A stretch of 45,563 nucleotides of DNA from Bacteroides sp. (GCF_029057325.1 NZ_JAICZW010000134.1:1-45563); one strand, 5' to 3'. Numbered from the stretch's first letter, positions 1 to 8,065 are shown. The notes: generated from the letters alone by a model not told the origin. A program made the numbers and translations.

Positions 1-16
1 ATCGGGTTTCATGCCA

Positions 17-24
17 CAAAGGTA
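17..24 (-). promoter_or_regulatory. Possible -7 box for a gene left of the window
   Basis: On the minus strand this reads TACCTTTG, which fits the Bacteroides TAnnTTTG -7 box. No TTG was found at the usual 19-21 nt upstream, and the gene it would serve lies outside the window. The rest of 1-130 shows no gene. Confidence 0.3.
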
Positions 25-130
25 AAAAATATAATGTAAAAGAAAGGATGACCAACCGGAAATATCCGCTGACCCCCAAATCCGCCCACGTCTCCACGCT
101 GCCCCCGCCCCGCAAGCGCATACGTCGGCG

Positions 131-176
131 AAAAAACAGAAAGCGGCAAGCAATTTCCACTGCTTGCCGCTTTCTG
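131..176 (-). terminator. Intrinsic terminator after tRNA-Pro
   Basis: A perfect 16-bp stem (137-152 with 161-176) has an 8-nt loop and is followed on the minus strand by six T (131-136). It lies directly after the tRNA-Pro 3' end and should end the two-tRNA transcript. Confidence 0.9.
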
Positions 177-249
177 TCGGAATGAGGCGACTCGAACGCC
201 CGACCCCTACGTCCCGAACGTAGTGCGCTACCAACTGCGCTACATTCCG
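177..249 (-). tRNA. tRNA-Pro (anticodon CGG)
   Basis: The 73-nt cloverleaf has a 7-bp acceptor stem (243-249 with 178-184) and discriminator A. The anticodon loop TTCGGGA sits between CTACG and CGTAG, so the anticodon is CGG, reading CCG. The T-loop is GTTCGAGTC-like. No 3' CCA is encoded. It is downstream of tRNA-Phe on the same strand, 20 nt away, and probably shares its promoter. Confidence 0.95.
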
Positions 250-269
250 ATACTTTTTTCTTAAAAAGG

Positions 270-342
270 TGGTGCCACCAGGAATCGAACCGGGGACACA
301 AGGATTTTCAGTCCTTTGCTCTACCAACTGAGCTATGGCACC
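270..342 (-). tRNA. tRNA-Phe (anticodon GAA)
   Basis: The 73-nt cloverleaf has a 7-bp acceptor stem (336-342 with 271-277) and discriminator A. The anticodon loop CTGAAAA lies between AAGGA and TCCTT, giving anticodon GAA. No full 3' CCA is encoded. It is the first gene of a two-tRNA unit with tRNA-Pro. Confidence 0.96.
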
Positions 343-359
343 TTCTTCGTTTGCGGGTG

Positions 360-389
360 CAAAGATAAGGAGATTTTCTTATATTGCAA
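360..389 (-). promoter_or_regulatory. Promoter of the tRNA-Phe/tRNA-Pro unit
   Basis: On the minus strand a TTG (387-389) is followed after 19 nt by TATCTTTG (360-367), a full match to the Bacteroides -33/-7 promoter. The tRNA-Phe 5' end lies 17 nt downstream. Confidence 0.85.
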
Positions 390-431
390 TACTTTTATTG
401 AAAAATATACGATGGATTGCCTAAATTCAAT

Positions 432-472
432 AAAAAAAGTGAGGCCATGCCCCATTCCGGCAACGGCCTCAC
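432..472 (-). terminator. Intrinsic terminator after mdh
   Basis: An 8-bp GC-rich stem (439-446 with 465-472, GTGAGGCC type) with an 18-nt loop is followed on the minus strand by seven T (432-438). It begins 23 nt after the mdh stop codon. Confidence 0.85.
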
Positions 473-495
473 CTTATTATTATCTACAGAAGCTA

Positions 496-1488
496 TTAAA
501 GATTGGGGTTGATAGCACTCCACTCGCTAACGGGCGGAACGATATTCAGAGTCACCAGTTCATCACGCATCTTGCAGAGGTGTGCATAGCTGGCATCCAA
601 CTTAGCCACTTCGGCCTCAGTGCCGGTGGGCACTTCGTAGTGACAACCTGTAGCATCGATAGTGGTCTTCATAGCCATCATGATGTGGTCGTACTTATCA
701 TTCTTCACGTATGTACCTGCCGGCCAGCGGAATGCGGCGCCACCCATGGCTGCACGAATCATTTCAACAGAGATGTAAGACGGGCTTTGGAAAGAAGAAC
801 GTCCGCGAAGCTCGATGATCTTAGCACCACCCTTCGTTACGTCCACCTTCATGGCTTCCCACTCTTCCTCACTGAATTCCGGAGTGCCGATGATGTCTGT
901 CAGAGGCTTGCCGTCTATCTTCACAGCACTGCCAAATACCGCCATCTGTTCACCGTGGCCACCGTATGTAGCGCTACCGGTAACCTTGCACTGCTGCACA
1001 CCGAACTTCTTCGCCAACGCGCTCTGCAGACGGGTAGAGTCCAAACCGGCCAAAGTAGTCACCTGAGAAGGTTTCAAACCGGAATACAACAATGTCACCA
1101 AACCGGTCAGGTCGGCGGGGTTGAAGATGATTACCACGTGTTTCACATCGGGGCAATAAGTCTTGATGTCCTTACCCAGCTGCTCGGCGATTTCGCAGTT
1201 GCCCTTCAGCAAATCCTCGCGCGTCATGCCCTGCTTACGCGGCGCACCACCGGAAGAAATGATATACTTAGCATCCTTGAAAGCCTCGGCCACGTCCGTA
1301 GTAGCTGTGATATTCACTTCGTCGAAACCGCTCTGGCGCATTTCTTCTGCCACACCTTCGGGAGAGAACACGTCATACAAACACAGGTTGGAAGTCAAAC
1401 CCATCATCAAAGCTGTCTGAGCCATGTTAGAACCGATCATGCCGGCTGCGCCGACGATGGTCAATTTTTCATTTGTAAGAAATTCCAT
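496..1488 (-). CDS. mdh: Malate dehydrogenase (NAD)
   Basis: The 330-residue protein should interconvert malate and oxaloacetate with NAD(H), in the reductive branch Bacteroides uses to make succinate and propionate. The N-terminus shows the Rossmann dinucleotide motif GAAGMIG (about residues 13-19). The substrate-binding GGAPRKQGMTREDLL loop is near residue 80, and a conserved NPAD is near 124. GGHGEQM, near 200, carries the expected catalytic histidine. Length is normal for the LDH/MDH superfamily. The start is the ATG at 1488, about 60 nt downstream of a -7 box. It is a single-gene unit with its own terminator. Lactate dehydrogenase is the alternative; close Bacteroides homologues are called malate dehydrogenase. 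Confidence 0.93.
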   Translation of the reverse strand: MEFLTNEKLTIVGAAGMIGSNMAQTALMMGLTSNLCLYDVFSPEGVAEEMRQSGFDEVNITATTDVAEAFKDAKYIISSGGAPRKQGMTREDLLKGNCEIAEQLGKDIKTYCPDVKHVVIIFNPADLTGLVTLLYSGLKPSQVTTLAGLDSTRLQSALAKKFGVQQCKVTGSATYGGHGEQMAVFGSAVKIDGKPLTDIIGTPEFSEEEWEAMKVDVTKGGAKIIELRGRSSFQSPSYISVEMIRAAMGGAAFRWPAGTYVKNDKYDHIMMAMKTTIDATGCHYEVPTGTEAEVAKLDASYAHLCKMRDELVTLNIVPPVSEWSAINPNL

Positions 1489-1553
1489 AATGTTTTTTTA
1501 TTTAAAGGTGAATACATTCCATATTGCGACAAGGGCAGAGCCGTGTCACGTTG

Positions 1554-1561
1554 CAAAGATA
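1554..1561 (-). promoter_or_regulatory. -7 box for mdh
   Basis: The minus strand reads TATCTTTG, a full -7 match, 65 nt before the mdh ATG. I see no clear TTG at -33. Confidence 0.6.
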
Positions 1562-1635
1562 ATTGTTTTTTTGAATGAATTGTTCATAGATAAGAATTAT
1601 CTTTTGACGCAAAAGGTTATTTCTTCCGTTTGAGA

Positions 1636-1667
1636 TTGCGCGTATGCACCCAAATTCGCTATCTTTG
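1636..1667 (+). promoter_or_regulatory. Promoter of the CvfB-like gene
   Basis: TTG (1636-1638), 21 nt, then TATCTTTG (1660-1667). The start codon at 1685 is only 17 nt past the -7 box, so the mRNA leader would be about 10 nt. Confidence 0.75.
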
Positions 1668-1684
1668 CGCAAAGCAAAAAGAGT

Positions 1685-2521
1685 ATGAGCATAGAATTAG
1701 GAAAATACAACACATTGAAGGTAGTGAAGAAAGTGGACTTCGGCATGTATCTCGATGGCGGGGAAGAGGGCGAGATACTGCTCCCCTCCCGTTATGTTCC
1801 CGAAGACTGCAAGGTGGACGATGAATTGAAGGTCTTCCTCTACCTGGATAACGAAGAGCGGCTGGTGGCCACCACACTGGAACCGCTGGTGCAAGTAGGC
1901 CAGTTCGCCTGCCTGGAAGTGGCTTGGGTGAACCAATACGGAGCTTTCCTGAACTGGGGACTGATGAAAGATCTCTTTGTCCCCTTCCGTGAACAGAAAA
2001 TGAAGATGCAGGTGGGAAAGAAATATATCATTCATGCCCATCTGGATGACGAAAGCTACCGCATCGTGGCATCGGCCAAGGTGGACCGCTACCTTTCCAA
2101 AGAGAAAGCGCCCTACCACCCCGGGCAGGAAGTCGATATCCTGATTTGGCAGAAGACCGATCTGGGCTTCAAGGCGATTATCGAGAACCAATACGGCGGA
2201 TTATTGTATGACAGCGAGATATTCCAGCCGTTGCATACGGGCATGAGACTGAAAGCCTACGTGAAACAGGTGCGCGAAGACGGCAAGATAGACTTGATGT
2301 TGCAGAAATCGGGACAGGCGAAAGTGGAAGATTTCGCAACTGTCCTATGGACCTACATCCGTGAGCACGGCGGATATACCCCGCTGAACGACAAGAGCCC
2401 GGCTGACGAGATTTACGCGGCCTTCGGCGTCAGCAAGAAGACCTTCAAGAAGGCGGTGGGCGACTTGTACAAGAAGCAGCTGGTCACACTGGAAGAAGAC
2501 GGAATCAGAATTAGGGATTAA
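1685..2521 (+). CDS. S1-domain RNA-binding protein, CvfB/YitL family
   Basis: This 278-residue protein has the CvfB layout: tandem S1-like OB-fold repeats over about residues 1-215, then a C-terminal winged-helix region (about 220-278). The repeats show in segments such as GMYLDGGEEGEILLP (about 20-34) and VNQYGAFLNWGL (about 81-92). The family binds RNA and affects virulence gene expression in Staphylococcus; its role in Bacteroides is not established. The ATG at 1685 sits just after a strong promoter with a very short leader. The gene stands alone, ended by a hairpin at 2567-2596. RNA binding is a family inference. Confidence 0.85.
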   Translation: MSIELGKYNTLKVVKKVDFGMYLDGGEEGEILLPSRYVPEDCKVDDELKVFLYLDNEERLVATTLEPLVQVGQFACLEVAWVNQYGAFLNWGLMKDLFVPFREQKMKMQVGKKYIIHAHLDDESYRIVASAKVDRYLSKEKAPYHPGQEVDILIWQKTDLGFKAIIENQYGGLLYDSEIFQPLHTGMRLKAYVKQVREDGKIDLMLQKSGQAKVEDFATVLWTYIREHGGYTPLNDKSPADEIYAAFGVSKKTFKKAVGDLYKKQLVTLEEDGIRIRD

Positions 2522-2566
2522 TCCCGCCAGTTAGGGTTTTCCCTGTTCAAAAATAGAGAGATTCAT

Positions 2567-2596
2567 TAGGGAGGGGAATTTCCTCTCCCTATTTTT
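2567..2596 (+). terminator. Intrinsic terminator after the CvfB-like gene
   Basis: An 11-bp stem (2567-2577 with 2581-2591, one G-T pair) with a 3-nt loop is followed by five T. It separates this gene from the next secreted-protein gene. Confidence 0.85.
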
Positions 2597-2660
2597 GTCG
2601 TACCAATAAAGGAGAAACGATTTTATTTATCAAACGATAGTATGAAAGAAACAGCAAGAA

Positions 2661-2667
2661 AAGGAGG
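2661..2667 (+). promoter_or_regulatory. Shine-Dalgarno that sets the start of the next gene at 2672
   Basis: AAGGAGG lies 4 nt before the ATG at 2672 and inside the reading frame that opens at 2642. The 2672 start gives a protein that begins directly with a signal peptide, so it is preferred. Confidence 0.65.
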
Positions 2668-2671
2668 ATGT

Positions 2672-3595
2672 ATGAAACGGATTATATGTATGATTCTTAC
2701 CGCCGTGGTGAGTACCGCCGTTTGCAGTGCGGCGATGAGCAACAGCAAAGTACGCAAGGAGACCCGGTTCCTGACAGACAAGATGGCCTACGAACTGAAC
2801 CTGAATACGGAACAATATAATGATGTATATGAAATCAATTATGACTTCATTGCCGGCATCCGCTACTTGATGGACGACGTGATGCGGGGCGAAGAGTGGG
2901 CGCTGAACCGCTACTACGACTATCTGGACGTGCGCAACGACGACCTCCGATGGGTGTTGAGCAGCAGGCAGTACAGCCGTTTCATGCAGGCCACCTACTT
3001 TTACCGCCCGGTTTATGCAAGCGGCGGGCGCTGGTCGTTCAGGGTTTACATCCCCTATACCAACCACAACCACTTCTATTTCCCGCGCCCGTACCATTAC
3101 CGCACCTACTGCGGAGGGCACTACCGGACGCATTACCACAATAGCTATTACCGAAACCGCTACCACCACCCGCACTACACCGGCGCGTGGCGCGTCAGGG
3201 ACGACAAACACGCCCACAACCACTTCCGCTCCGACTTCGGTCCAGTGAACATCCGTCCAAATTCCGGCAAACGTCCGGCAGGCAAGGAAGAGGTGCACAC
3301 CACCAGACGCAACGTGAGCGGCAACGACCGTGCCGGACGTGTTCCATCCCCTGCCACCGCAACGCCGAAACGGGAGGTGAACACAAGCAGTCCGCGGCAC
3401 AACAGCGTGAATAACCGTAAGGACAATCCGCATCCCACACAGCGTGAGCGCGTGAGGAGCACAAGACAAGAGAAGAGCCGTGGGACCTCATCTGTCACCC
3501 GCAGCTCGTCCACTTCGTCTTCACGCTCTGCCGGCTCACCTTCACGCAGCTCTTCCTCGCGTTCTTCCCGTTCTTCGGAAAAGAGCAGAAAGTAG
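2672..3595 (+). CDS. Secreted His/Tyr-rich, Ser/Arg-tailed protein of unknown function
   Basis: I do not recognise a family. The 307-residue product starts with a signal peptide (MKRIICMILTAVVSTAVCSA). A charged, probably helical region follows (about residues 25-120, with LTDKMAYELNLNTEQ). Next is a His/Tyr/Arg-rich stretch (about 140-180, HYRTHYHN-type). The C-terminal 130 residues are basic, low-complexity and end in Ser/Arg. An upstream ATG at 2642 would add 10 residues, but the 2672 start has a Shine-Dalgarno and a cleaner signal peptide. The preceding terminator makes it a separate unit; I did not find a convincing promoter. Metal or polyanion binding is possible from composition alone. 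Confidence 0.75.
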   Translation: MKRIICMILTAVVSTAVCSAAMSNSKVRKETRFLTDKMAYELNLNTEQYNDVYEINYDFIAGIRYLMDDVMRGEEWALNRYYDYLDVRNDDLRWVLSSRQYSRFMQATYFYRPVYASGGRWSFRVYIPYTNHNHFYFPRPYHYRTYCGGHYRTHYHNSYYRNRYHHPHYTGAWRVRDDKHAHNHFRSDFGPVNIRPNSGKRPAGKEEVHTTRRNVSGNDRAGRVPSPATATPKREVNTSSPRHNSVNNRKDNPHPTQRERVRSTRQEKSRGTSSVTRSSSTSSSRSAGSPSRSSSSRSSRSSEKSRK

Positions 3596-3690
3596 CTGTT
3601 CCCTACAAAAACAAAGATTACGCCATTTCAGATGCAGAACCTCTTTACAAGAAATAAACGCACTGATTATCAACCATATATAAGCCACTT

Positions 3691-3776
3691 AACAGACACA
3701 AGTGTTTGAGACGACAGACACTTGTGTCTGCCAGGTCAAACACAAGACTTTGAGACGACAGACACTTGCGTCTGTC
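3691..3776. repeat. Cluster of GACAGACACTTG-type inverted repeats
   Basis: A near-palindrome CAGACACTTGTGTCTG occurs at 3715-3730, with a variant at 3759-3774. Both lie in a direct repeat that starts TTTGAGACGACAGACACTTG (3705 and 3749). A half unit, ACAGACACAAGTGT, is at 3692-3705. The cluster fills the 266-nt gap between two convergent genes. A second cluster is at 32431-32519. I see no gene in 3596-3861. Confidence 0.8.
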
Positions 3777-3861
3777 AAACAGGGTATTATTCCCCCTTGA
3801 CAAGGCATCACTTCTTATATCAAATCCATGCCAAATCAAGCGTGGCATACAGGCACATACA

Positions 3862-4488
3862 TCAGCGCAACGTCCGCAGATACTTGCCGACAACCTCTGC
3901 CGACTCGCTCGTCTCCAGCTCGAACGCCGCCCTCAATGCCGGATACCCTTCGAGCAACTGCAACATCTTCTCCTTGCCCACGAACTCCGACCTGCCGGTC
4001 TCCACGTTCAGCTCATAGAAGACACGGGCGTTCGCCAGTCCCGACGCATTGATGGCATTCCCCACTTCACCGCCCAGCTTGGCGGCATCTTCTCGGGTCA
4101 TCGTACTGGTGGCCACCTGCCCGACGGGTTGCGCGCAGAAGTAAACCTTTCCGTTTACCCATATAGCGGGCGCATACCAACTGCCAAACCGATAACGCTT
4201 GTAACGCATCTTCTTGCAGTTGACATACAGCGATGTATCTACCTGAACGGCATAGCAACGCGCCTTCAGGTAGCGGCATAAACCGGGATTATCGTCCACA
4301 GTGATGCGGTAATCCGCACCTCCCATCAAGTAAATCTGATTCTTATTGCGTTTTTCAATCTTCAAGGTAGTCACCGTGTCGCCGCAATGCTCTACCAATC
4401 CCTTCAAATTGGAATACATCACCTGCTGAGCCGCAGCGGACAAAACCGACAACACCATCAGAACCGTCAATAACCAATACCTTTTCAT
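3862..4488 (-). CDS. Secreted protein of unknown function
   Basis: The 208-residue product begins with a signal peptide (MKRYWLLTVLMVLSVLSAAAQ, cleavage probably after AQ). The mature part has no motif I can name. It contains SNLKGLVEHCGDTVTTL near residue 30, an MGGADYRI segment near 55, four further cysteines, and a helical C-terminus with a GYPALRAAFE segment. It looks like one of the small periplasmic or outer-membrane protein families limited to Bacteroidales. A promoter-like TTTG-N20-TACCTTTC lies 41 nt upstream. It is convergent with the His/Tyr-rich protein gene and stands alone. Function is unknown. Confidence 0.75.
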   Translation of the reverse strand: MKRYWLLTVLMVLSVLSAAAQQVMYSNLKGLVEHCGDTVTTLKIEKRNKNQIYLMGGADYRITVDDNPGLCRYLKARCYAVQVDTSLYVNCKKMRYKRYRFGSWYAPAIWVNGKVYFCAQPVGQVATSTMTREDAAKLGGEVGNAINASGLANARVFYELNVETGRSEFVGKEKMLQLLEGYPALRAAFELETSESAEVVGKYLRTLR

Positions 4489-4528
4489 ATCAAAATCTCC
4501 TTCTTACAAAACGTTGTTTTCTGGCCAC

Positions 4529-4560
4529 GAAAGGTACGCTTTTTATCGAAAGAGAACAAA
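4529..4560 (-). promoter_or_regulatory. Promoter of the secreted protein at 3862-4488
   Basis: On the minus strand TTTG (4557-4560) is followed after 20 nt by TACCTTTC (4529-4536), one base off the TAnnTTTG consensus. Confidence 0.6.
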
Positions 4561-4685
4561 CATTTGCCCGAAAAAGAGAGCGCTCTACCCCAAATGAAGA
4601 ACAAAGCGAAAGGATTGAACTGAAAATGCATGATTTCTGCCACTCTTTTTGTACTCCGGCAAGCAGTGTGAAGACAGATTTACAC

Positions 4686-4693
4686 TATCTTTG
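4686..4693 (+). promoter_or_regulatory. -7 box for the MutS-like gene
   Basis: TATCTTTG, a full -7 match, lies 28 nt before the ATG at 4722 and downstream of an earlier in-frame ATG at 4626. It therefore supports 4722 as the real start. The -33 region is weak. Confidence 0.7.
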
Positions 4694-4721
4694 CAACATC
4701 ATCTTCAAAACCCGAAAAGCA

Positions 4722-6542
4722 ATGAACATCCTCGAAGAAACAAAGGCAAGCTACCACCGCATCACAGAAGAAGCCCGATTGGAACTGAACAAAGTGCAAC
4801 GGCAGATTTACCGTATCGGGACATTGCGCCTGTTGCTGTTTATCGCCGGACTGACGGGAATCATCTATTTCCGTGCCGAAAGTTGGACGTTTTTGGGTGG
4901 CATTGCCTGCGTCACGCTGCTTCCCTTCCTGCTGCTGGTCAAGTACCACAACCGTCTGTTCTACCAGAAAGAGTATCTGGAGCAGAAGATAGCCATCAAC
5001 GAACAAGAGCTGGCGGCACTCGACCACGACACTTCCGCCTTCGACGAAGGGAAAGAGTTCACGGATGCCACGCACCTCTATACCTTCGACCTGGATGTGT
5101 TCGGTCCGCACTCGCTTTTCCAATACATCAACCGTACCTCCACCCAGCCGGGCAAAACCCGGCTTGCCGCCTGGCTGAACCGGCATTTAGAAGAGAAAAA
5201 CGCCATTTTCCAACGGCAGGAGGCCGTCAAAGAACTGGCTCCCGAACTGAAATTCAGGCAACACTTCCGCATCCTCGGCCTGCTATACAAAGGAGAAAGC
5301 GCCGATGAAACCGAACTGAAAGCGTGGTCGCAAAGTCCGGATGTCTTCCGGACCAAGAAGCTGCTGCGTGCCCTTCCCCTGCTGGTAACGGGCACAAACC
5401 TGCTCTGTATCGCACTTGTCATCGCAGACATCCTGCCCGCCAACCTCTATGGCATCATTTGGGCGTGCTTTGTCGCCGCCGGTTTCGTCTTCACCGGCAG
5501 AATCAGCAAAATGCAGGCGGTCTATGGGAAGAAGTTGCAAATACTTTCCACCTATGCCAATCTGCTTCGCCAGATAGCAGAACAACCGATGCAGTCCGCC
5601 CTACTCAAACAGATAAAAGAGGAAATCGGCGGAGAAAAACAGCAAGCCTCCCTCGCCATCCGCCGGCTGAACAAACTGATGGACGAACTCGACCAACGCA
5701 ACAACGTATTTATGTACGTCATTCTGAACGGATTATTCTTTTGGGAACTGCGCCAGATGATACGCATCGAGACATGGAAAGAGCAGTATGCCGCCGACCT
5801 GCCGCGCTGGCTGGAGGCCATCGGACAAATAGACGCGCTCAACTCGCTCGCCACCTTCGCCTACAACCACCCGGATTACACCTATCCGAACATCCTGGAT
5901 AAAGTCCCCTCCTCCTTCCGCTTCTGCGCCACGGCATTGGGACACCCGCTGATGCACCGCGACCGCTGCGTCCACAACGACCTCACGATGGAGAAACGCC
6001 CCTACTTCATCATCATCACCGGCGCCAACATGGCCGGAAAGAGCACCTACCTGCGCACCATCGGCGTCAACTACCTCCTCGCCTGCATCGGCGCCCCCGT
6101 CTGCGCCCGCCAAATGGAGCTGACTCCCGCCCGGCTCATCACCAGCCTGCGCACTTCCGACTCGCTGAACGACAACGAGTCTTACTTCTTCGCCGAACTG
6201 AAACGTCTGAAACTCATCATCGACAAGCTCCAGACAGGCGAACAGCTCTTCATCATCCTGGACGAGATATTAAAAGGCACCAACTCCACCGACAAGCAGA
6301 AAGGTTCGTTCGCCCTTATCAAGCAGTTCATGACCTTACAGGCAAACGGCATCATCGCCACCCACGACCTGCTCCTCGGCACCCTCATCAACCTCTTCCC
6401 CGACCACATCCGCAACCACTGCTTCGAGGCTGACATCACCGACAACGAGTTGACTTTCTCCTATCGCCTGCGCCCCGGCGTCGCCCGGAACATGAACGCC
6501 TGCTTCCTGATGAAAAAAATGGGAATTACGGTAGCGGAATAG
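4722..6542 (+). CDS. Membrane-anchored MutS-family ATPase
   Basis: This 606-residue protein has only the core and ATPase parts of MutS and lacks the N-terminal mismatch-recognition domain. Two hydrophobic segments near residues 36-77 and two near 218-262 predict a membrane protein. The ATPase part has Walker A GANMAGKST (about 434-442), Walker B LFIILDE (D514, E515), and a GTNSTDK signature just after. The C-terminal IATHDL is the switch histidine region. Such proteins are usually annotated as MutS-related, but mismatch repair is not shown for them. The start is set by the -7 box at 4686. It stands alone, and what it acts on at the membrane is unknown. Confidence 0.85.
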   Translation: MNILEETKASYHRITEEARLELNKVQRQIYRIGTLRLLLFIAGLTGIIYFRAESWTFLGGIACVTLLPFLLLVKYHNRLFYQKEYLEQKIAINEQELAALDHDTSAFDEGKEFTDATHLYTFDLDVFGPHSLFQYINRTSTQPGKTRLAAWLNRHLEEKNAIFQRQEAVKELAPELKFRQHFRILGLLYKGESADETELKAWSQSPDVFRTKKLLRALPLLVTGTNLLCIALVIADILPANLYGIIWACFVAAGFVFTGRISKMQAVYGKKLQILSTYANLLRQIAEQPMQSALLKQIKEEIGGEKQQASLAIRRLNKLMDELDQRNNVFMYVILNGLFFWELRQMIRIETWKEQYAADLPRWLEAIGQIDALNSLATFAYNHPDYTYPNILDKVPSSFRFCATALGHPLMHRDRCVHNDLTMEKRPYFIIITGANMAGKSTYLRTIGVNYLLACIGAPVCARQMELTPARLITSLRTSDSLNDNESYFFAELKRLKLIIDKLQTGEQLFIILDEILKGTNSTDKQKGSFALIKQFMTLQANGIIATHDLLLGTLINLFPDHIRNHCFEADITDNELTFSYRLRPGVARNMNACFLMKKMGITVAE

Positions 6543-6634
6543 AAGTTCCTGCCATCTCCCTCCTATCTGCGAGAAGCATTTTACCAATGACAACAAATCA
6601 GATACGAAATTCAGATTTATTGGATATACATCAT

Positions 6635-7873
6635 CTATTTTCTATCTTTTTTCAGTACACTGTTCACTACTCTGACAGAAGAGACAAGCTTGTTGGTAGA
6701 AGTGAACACATCTACGTTCCATATATGGGACGAACGCCCTTTATGCACGATAGTAGCTACCGCCCGCACGGTGTTTCCTTCGTGTGCGGAAGAGATATGG
6801 TTGCCACTGACCTGCATGCCCACCACAATCTCGTCAGGCTGGCAGATTATCATGGATCCAAGTCCGGCAACTGTTTCGGCAAGCGCAAGGGTGGCACCTC
6901 CATGCAGGATGCCGAAAGGCTGGCGTGTGCGGTGATCTACAGGCATGGTAGCTTCGATGCGTTCTTCCGAGGCATAGGTGTACTGAATGCCCAAGTTGCC
7001 CATTAGGGTGTGGTGCGTCTGCGCATTCAACAGGTCAAGGGGAATCTCGGCGGCATGAACCTCAGCCAGAATCAGCTTCTCGACAGCTTGGGCAACGCCA
7101 TCGTCTTCGTTGGAAGCCGTCACGTAGTCTGCGCACACTTTTACAGAGTCTTGCGAATGTCCCATGGCGATGCCCATACCAGCAATCTGGAGCATGTTGA
7201 CATCGCATACGCCATCGCCAATGGCTATCACCTCTTCACGGCTGATACCCAGATGGGACAATAATACACCCAGCGTATTTGCCTTGTCAACACCGCAAGG
7301 AACAACTTCCAGAAAGTAAGGTTCCGATTGGAATACATCCTGCGTCCCGTCCAGACGCTTTTTCCAATACACCTCCAATCCGGCCAACGCCTCTGCATCG
7401 TCACTGGCAAGCATACATTTGCATGGTGCGAAGTCGATTGCAATAGAGAACTCTTCTTCCGCAATGATTCTCAAACCATTCTGCTTGGCTTCGAGACGAA
7501 TATGCTCATTATCGGGGCTGTCGGTCAGCAGCGTGTCATCGTGGTAGGTGAATAAGGCAAAACCGTTTTTACGCGCCTTCTTTTCCAGATAGGGGATCAT
7601 TTCCGGATTTATTCGCCGTTCGAACAGAATCTCTCCACTCTGAGCGTCAATTATCTGACAACCATTGTAAGAAACGATAAACCCACCGTAATTGCCCAGT
7701 TCAAGAGCTTTGGCAAATGGCATGATGCCGTATGTAGGCCTTCCGGACGCCAATACGATGCGTACACCCATTTGCTGCACTTTGAGCAATGATGCAAGCG
7801 TACGCCGGCTGATTTCTTTCGCATTGTTAAGAAGTGTCCCGTCTATATCAAGGACTAATAGTTTATATTTCAA
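6635..7873 (-). CDS. HAD-IIB (Cof-type) phosphatase fused to a PaaI-type hotdog thioesterase
   Basis: The 412-residue protein joins two enzymes. Residues 1-268 form a Cof-type HAD phosphatase: DIDGT with D9 and D11, S43 in the SGR motif, K197, and GDGVCD with D220 and D224. Residues 280-412 form a hotdog acyl-CoA thioesterase with the PaaI/4HBT signature GILHGG (321-326) and E333, the expected catalytic acid. HAD-IIB enzymes dephosphorylate sugar phosphates, flavins or similar. PaaI-type enzymes hydrolyse aromatic acyl-CoAs, including 1,4-dihydroxy-2-naphthoyl-CoA in menaquinone synthesis. Both active sites look complete. A role in menaquinone synthesis is only a possibility. A TAACTTTG -7 box lies 27 nt upstream. 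Confidence 0.9.
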   Translation of the reverse strand: MKYKLLVLDIDGTLLNNAKEISRRTLASLLKVQQMGVRIVLASGRPTYGIMPFAKALELGNYGGFIVSYNGCQIIDAQSGEILFERRINPEMIPYLEKKARKNGFALFTYHDDTLLTDSPDNEHIRLEAKQNGLRIIAEEEFSIAIDFAPCKCMLASDDAEALAGLEVYWKKRLDGTQDVFQSEPYFLEVVPCGVDKANTLGVLLSHLGISREEVIAIGDGVCDVNMLQIAGMGIAMGHSQDSVKVCADYVTASNEDDGVAQAVEKLILAEVHAAEIPLDLLNAQTHHTLMGNLGIQYTYASEERIEATMPVDHRTRQPFGILHGGATLALAETVAGLGSMIICQPDEIVVGMQVSGNHISSAHEGNTVRAVATIVHKGRSSHIWNVDVFTSTNKLVSSVRVVNSVLKKDRK

Positions 7874-7899
7874 AGCGACTTGTTTTTTGGTTTTGCAAA

Positions 7900-7907
7900 C
7901 AAAGTTA
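7900..7907 (-). promoter_or_regulatory. -7 box for the HAD-thioesterase gene
   Basis: The minus strand reads TAACTTTG, matching TAnnTTTG, 27 nt before the start codon. No clear -33 at 19-21 nt was seen. Confidence 0.5.
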
Positions 7908-8033
7908 ATAAAAGAGCGGTCAATAGCGCTGAATTTAATCTATTTTAATAAAGAACAGCTGCGTTTGCCATCAAAAAAACGATATCCCAACTGAATGATA
8001 TTGAAAGGCAGCTTAGTTTGAACAGATACAAAT

Positions 8034-8065
8034 AAAAAAGCCGCCCCAATCGCCGGGACGGCTTT
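8034..8065 (-). terminator. Terminator ending the ribosomal protein block
   Basis: On the minus strand a 7-bp stem AAAGCCG/CGGCTTT is extended by three G-C pairs after one mismatch (8037-8047 with 8055-8065). Six T follow (8034-8039). It lies 25 nt after the rplQ stop codon. Confidence 0.88.

Noticed and set aside
316..1578. 420-codon plus-strand open frame
   Set aside because: It is antisense to mdh and overlaps the tRNA-Phe gene.
3691..3776. Possible CRISPR array
   Set aside because: Units are short, partly palindromic and irregularly spaced, with no unique spacers and no cas genes.
4626..4721. Upstream ATG for the MutS-like gene
   Set aside because: It precedes the -7 box at 4686, so it would lie outside the transcript; the ATG at 4722 is preferred.
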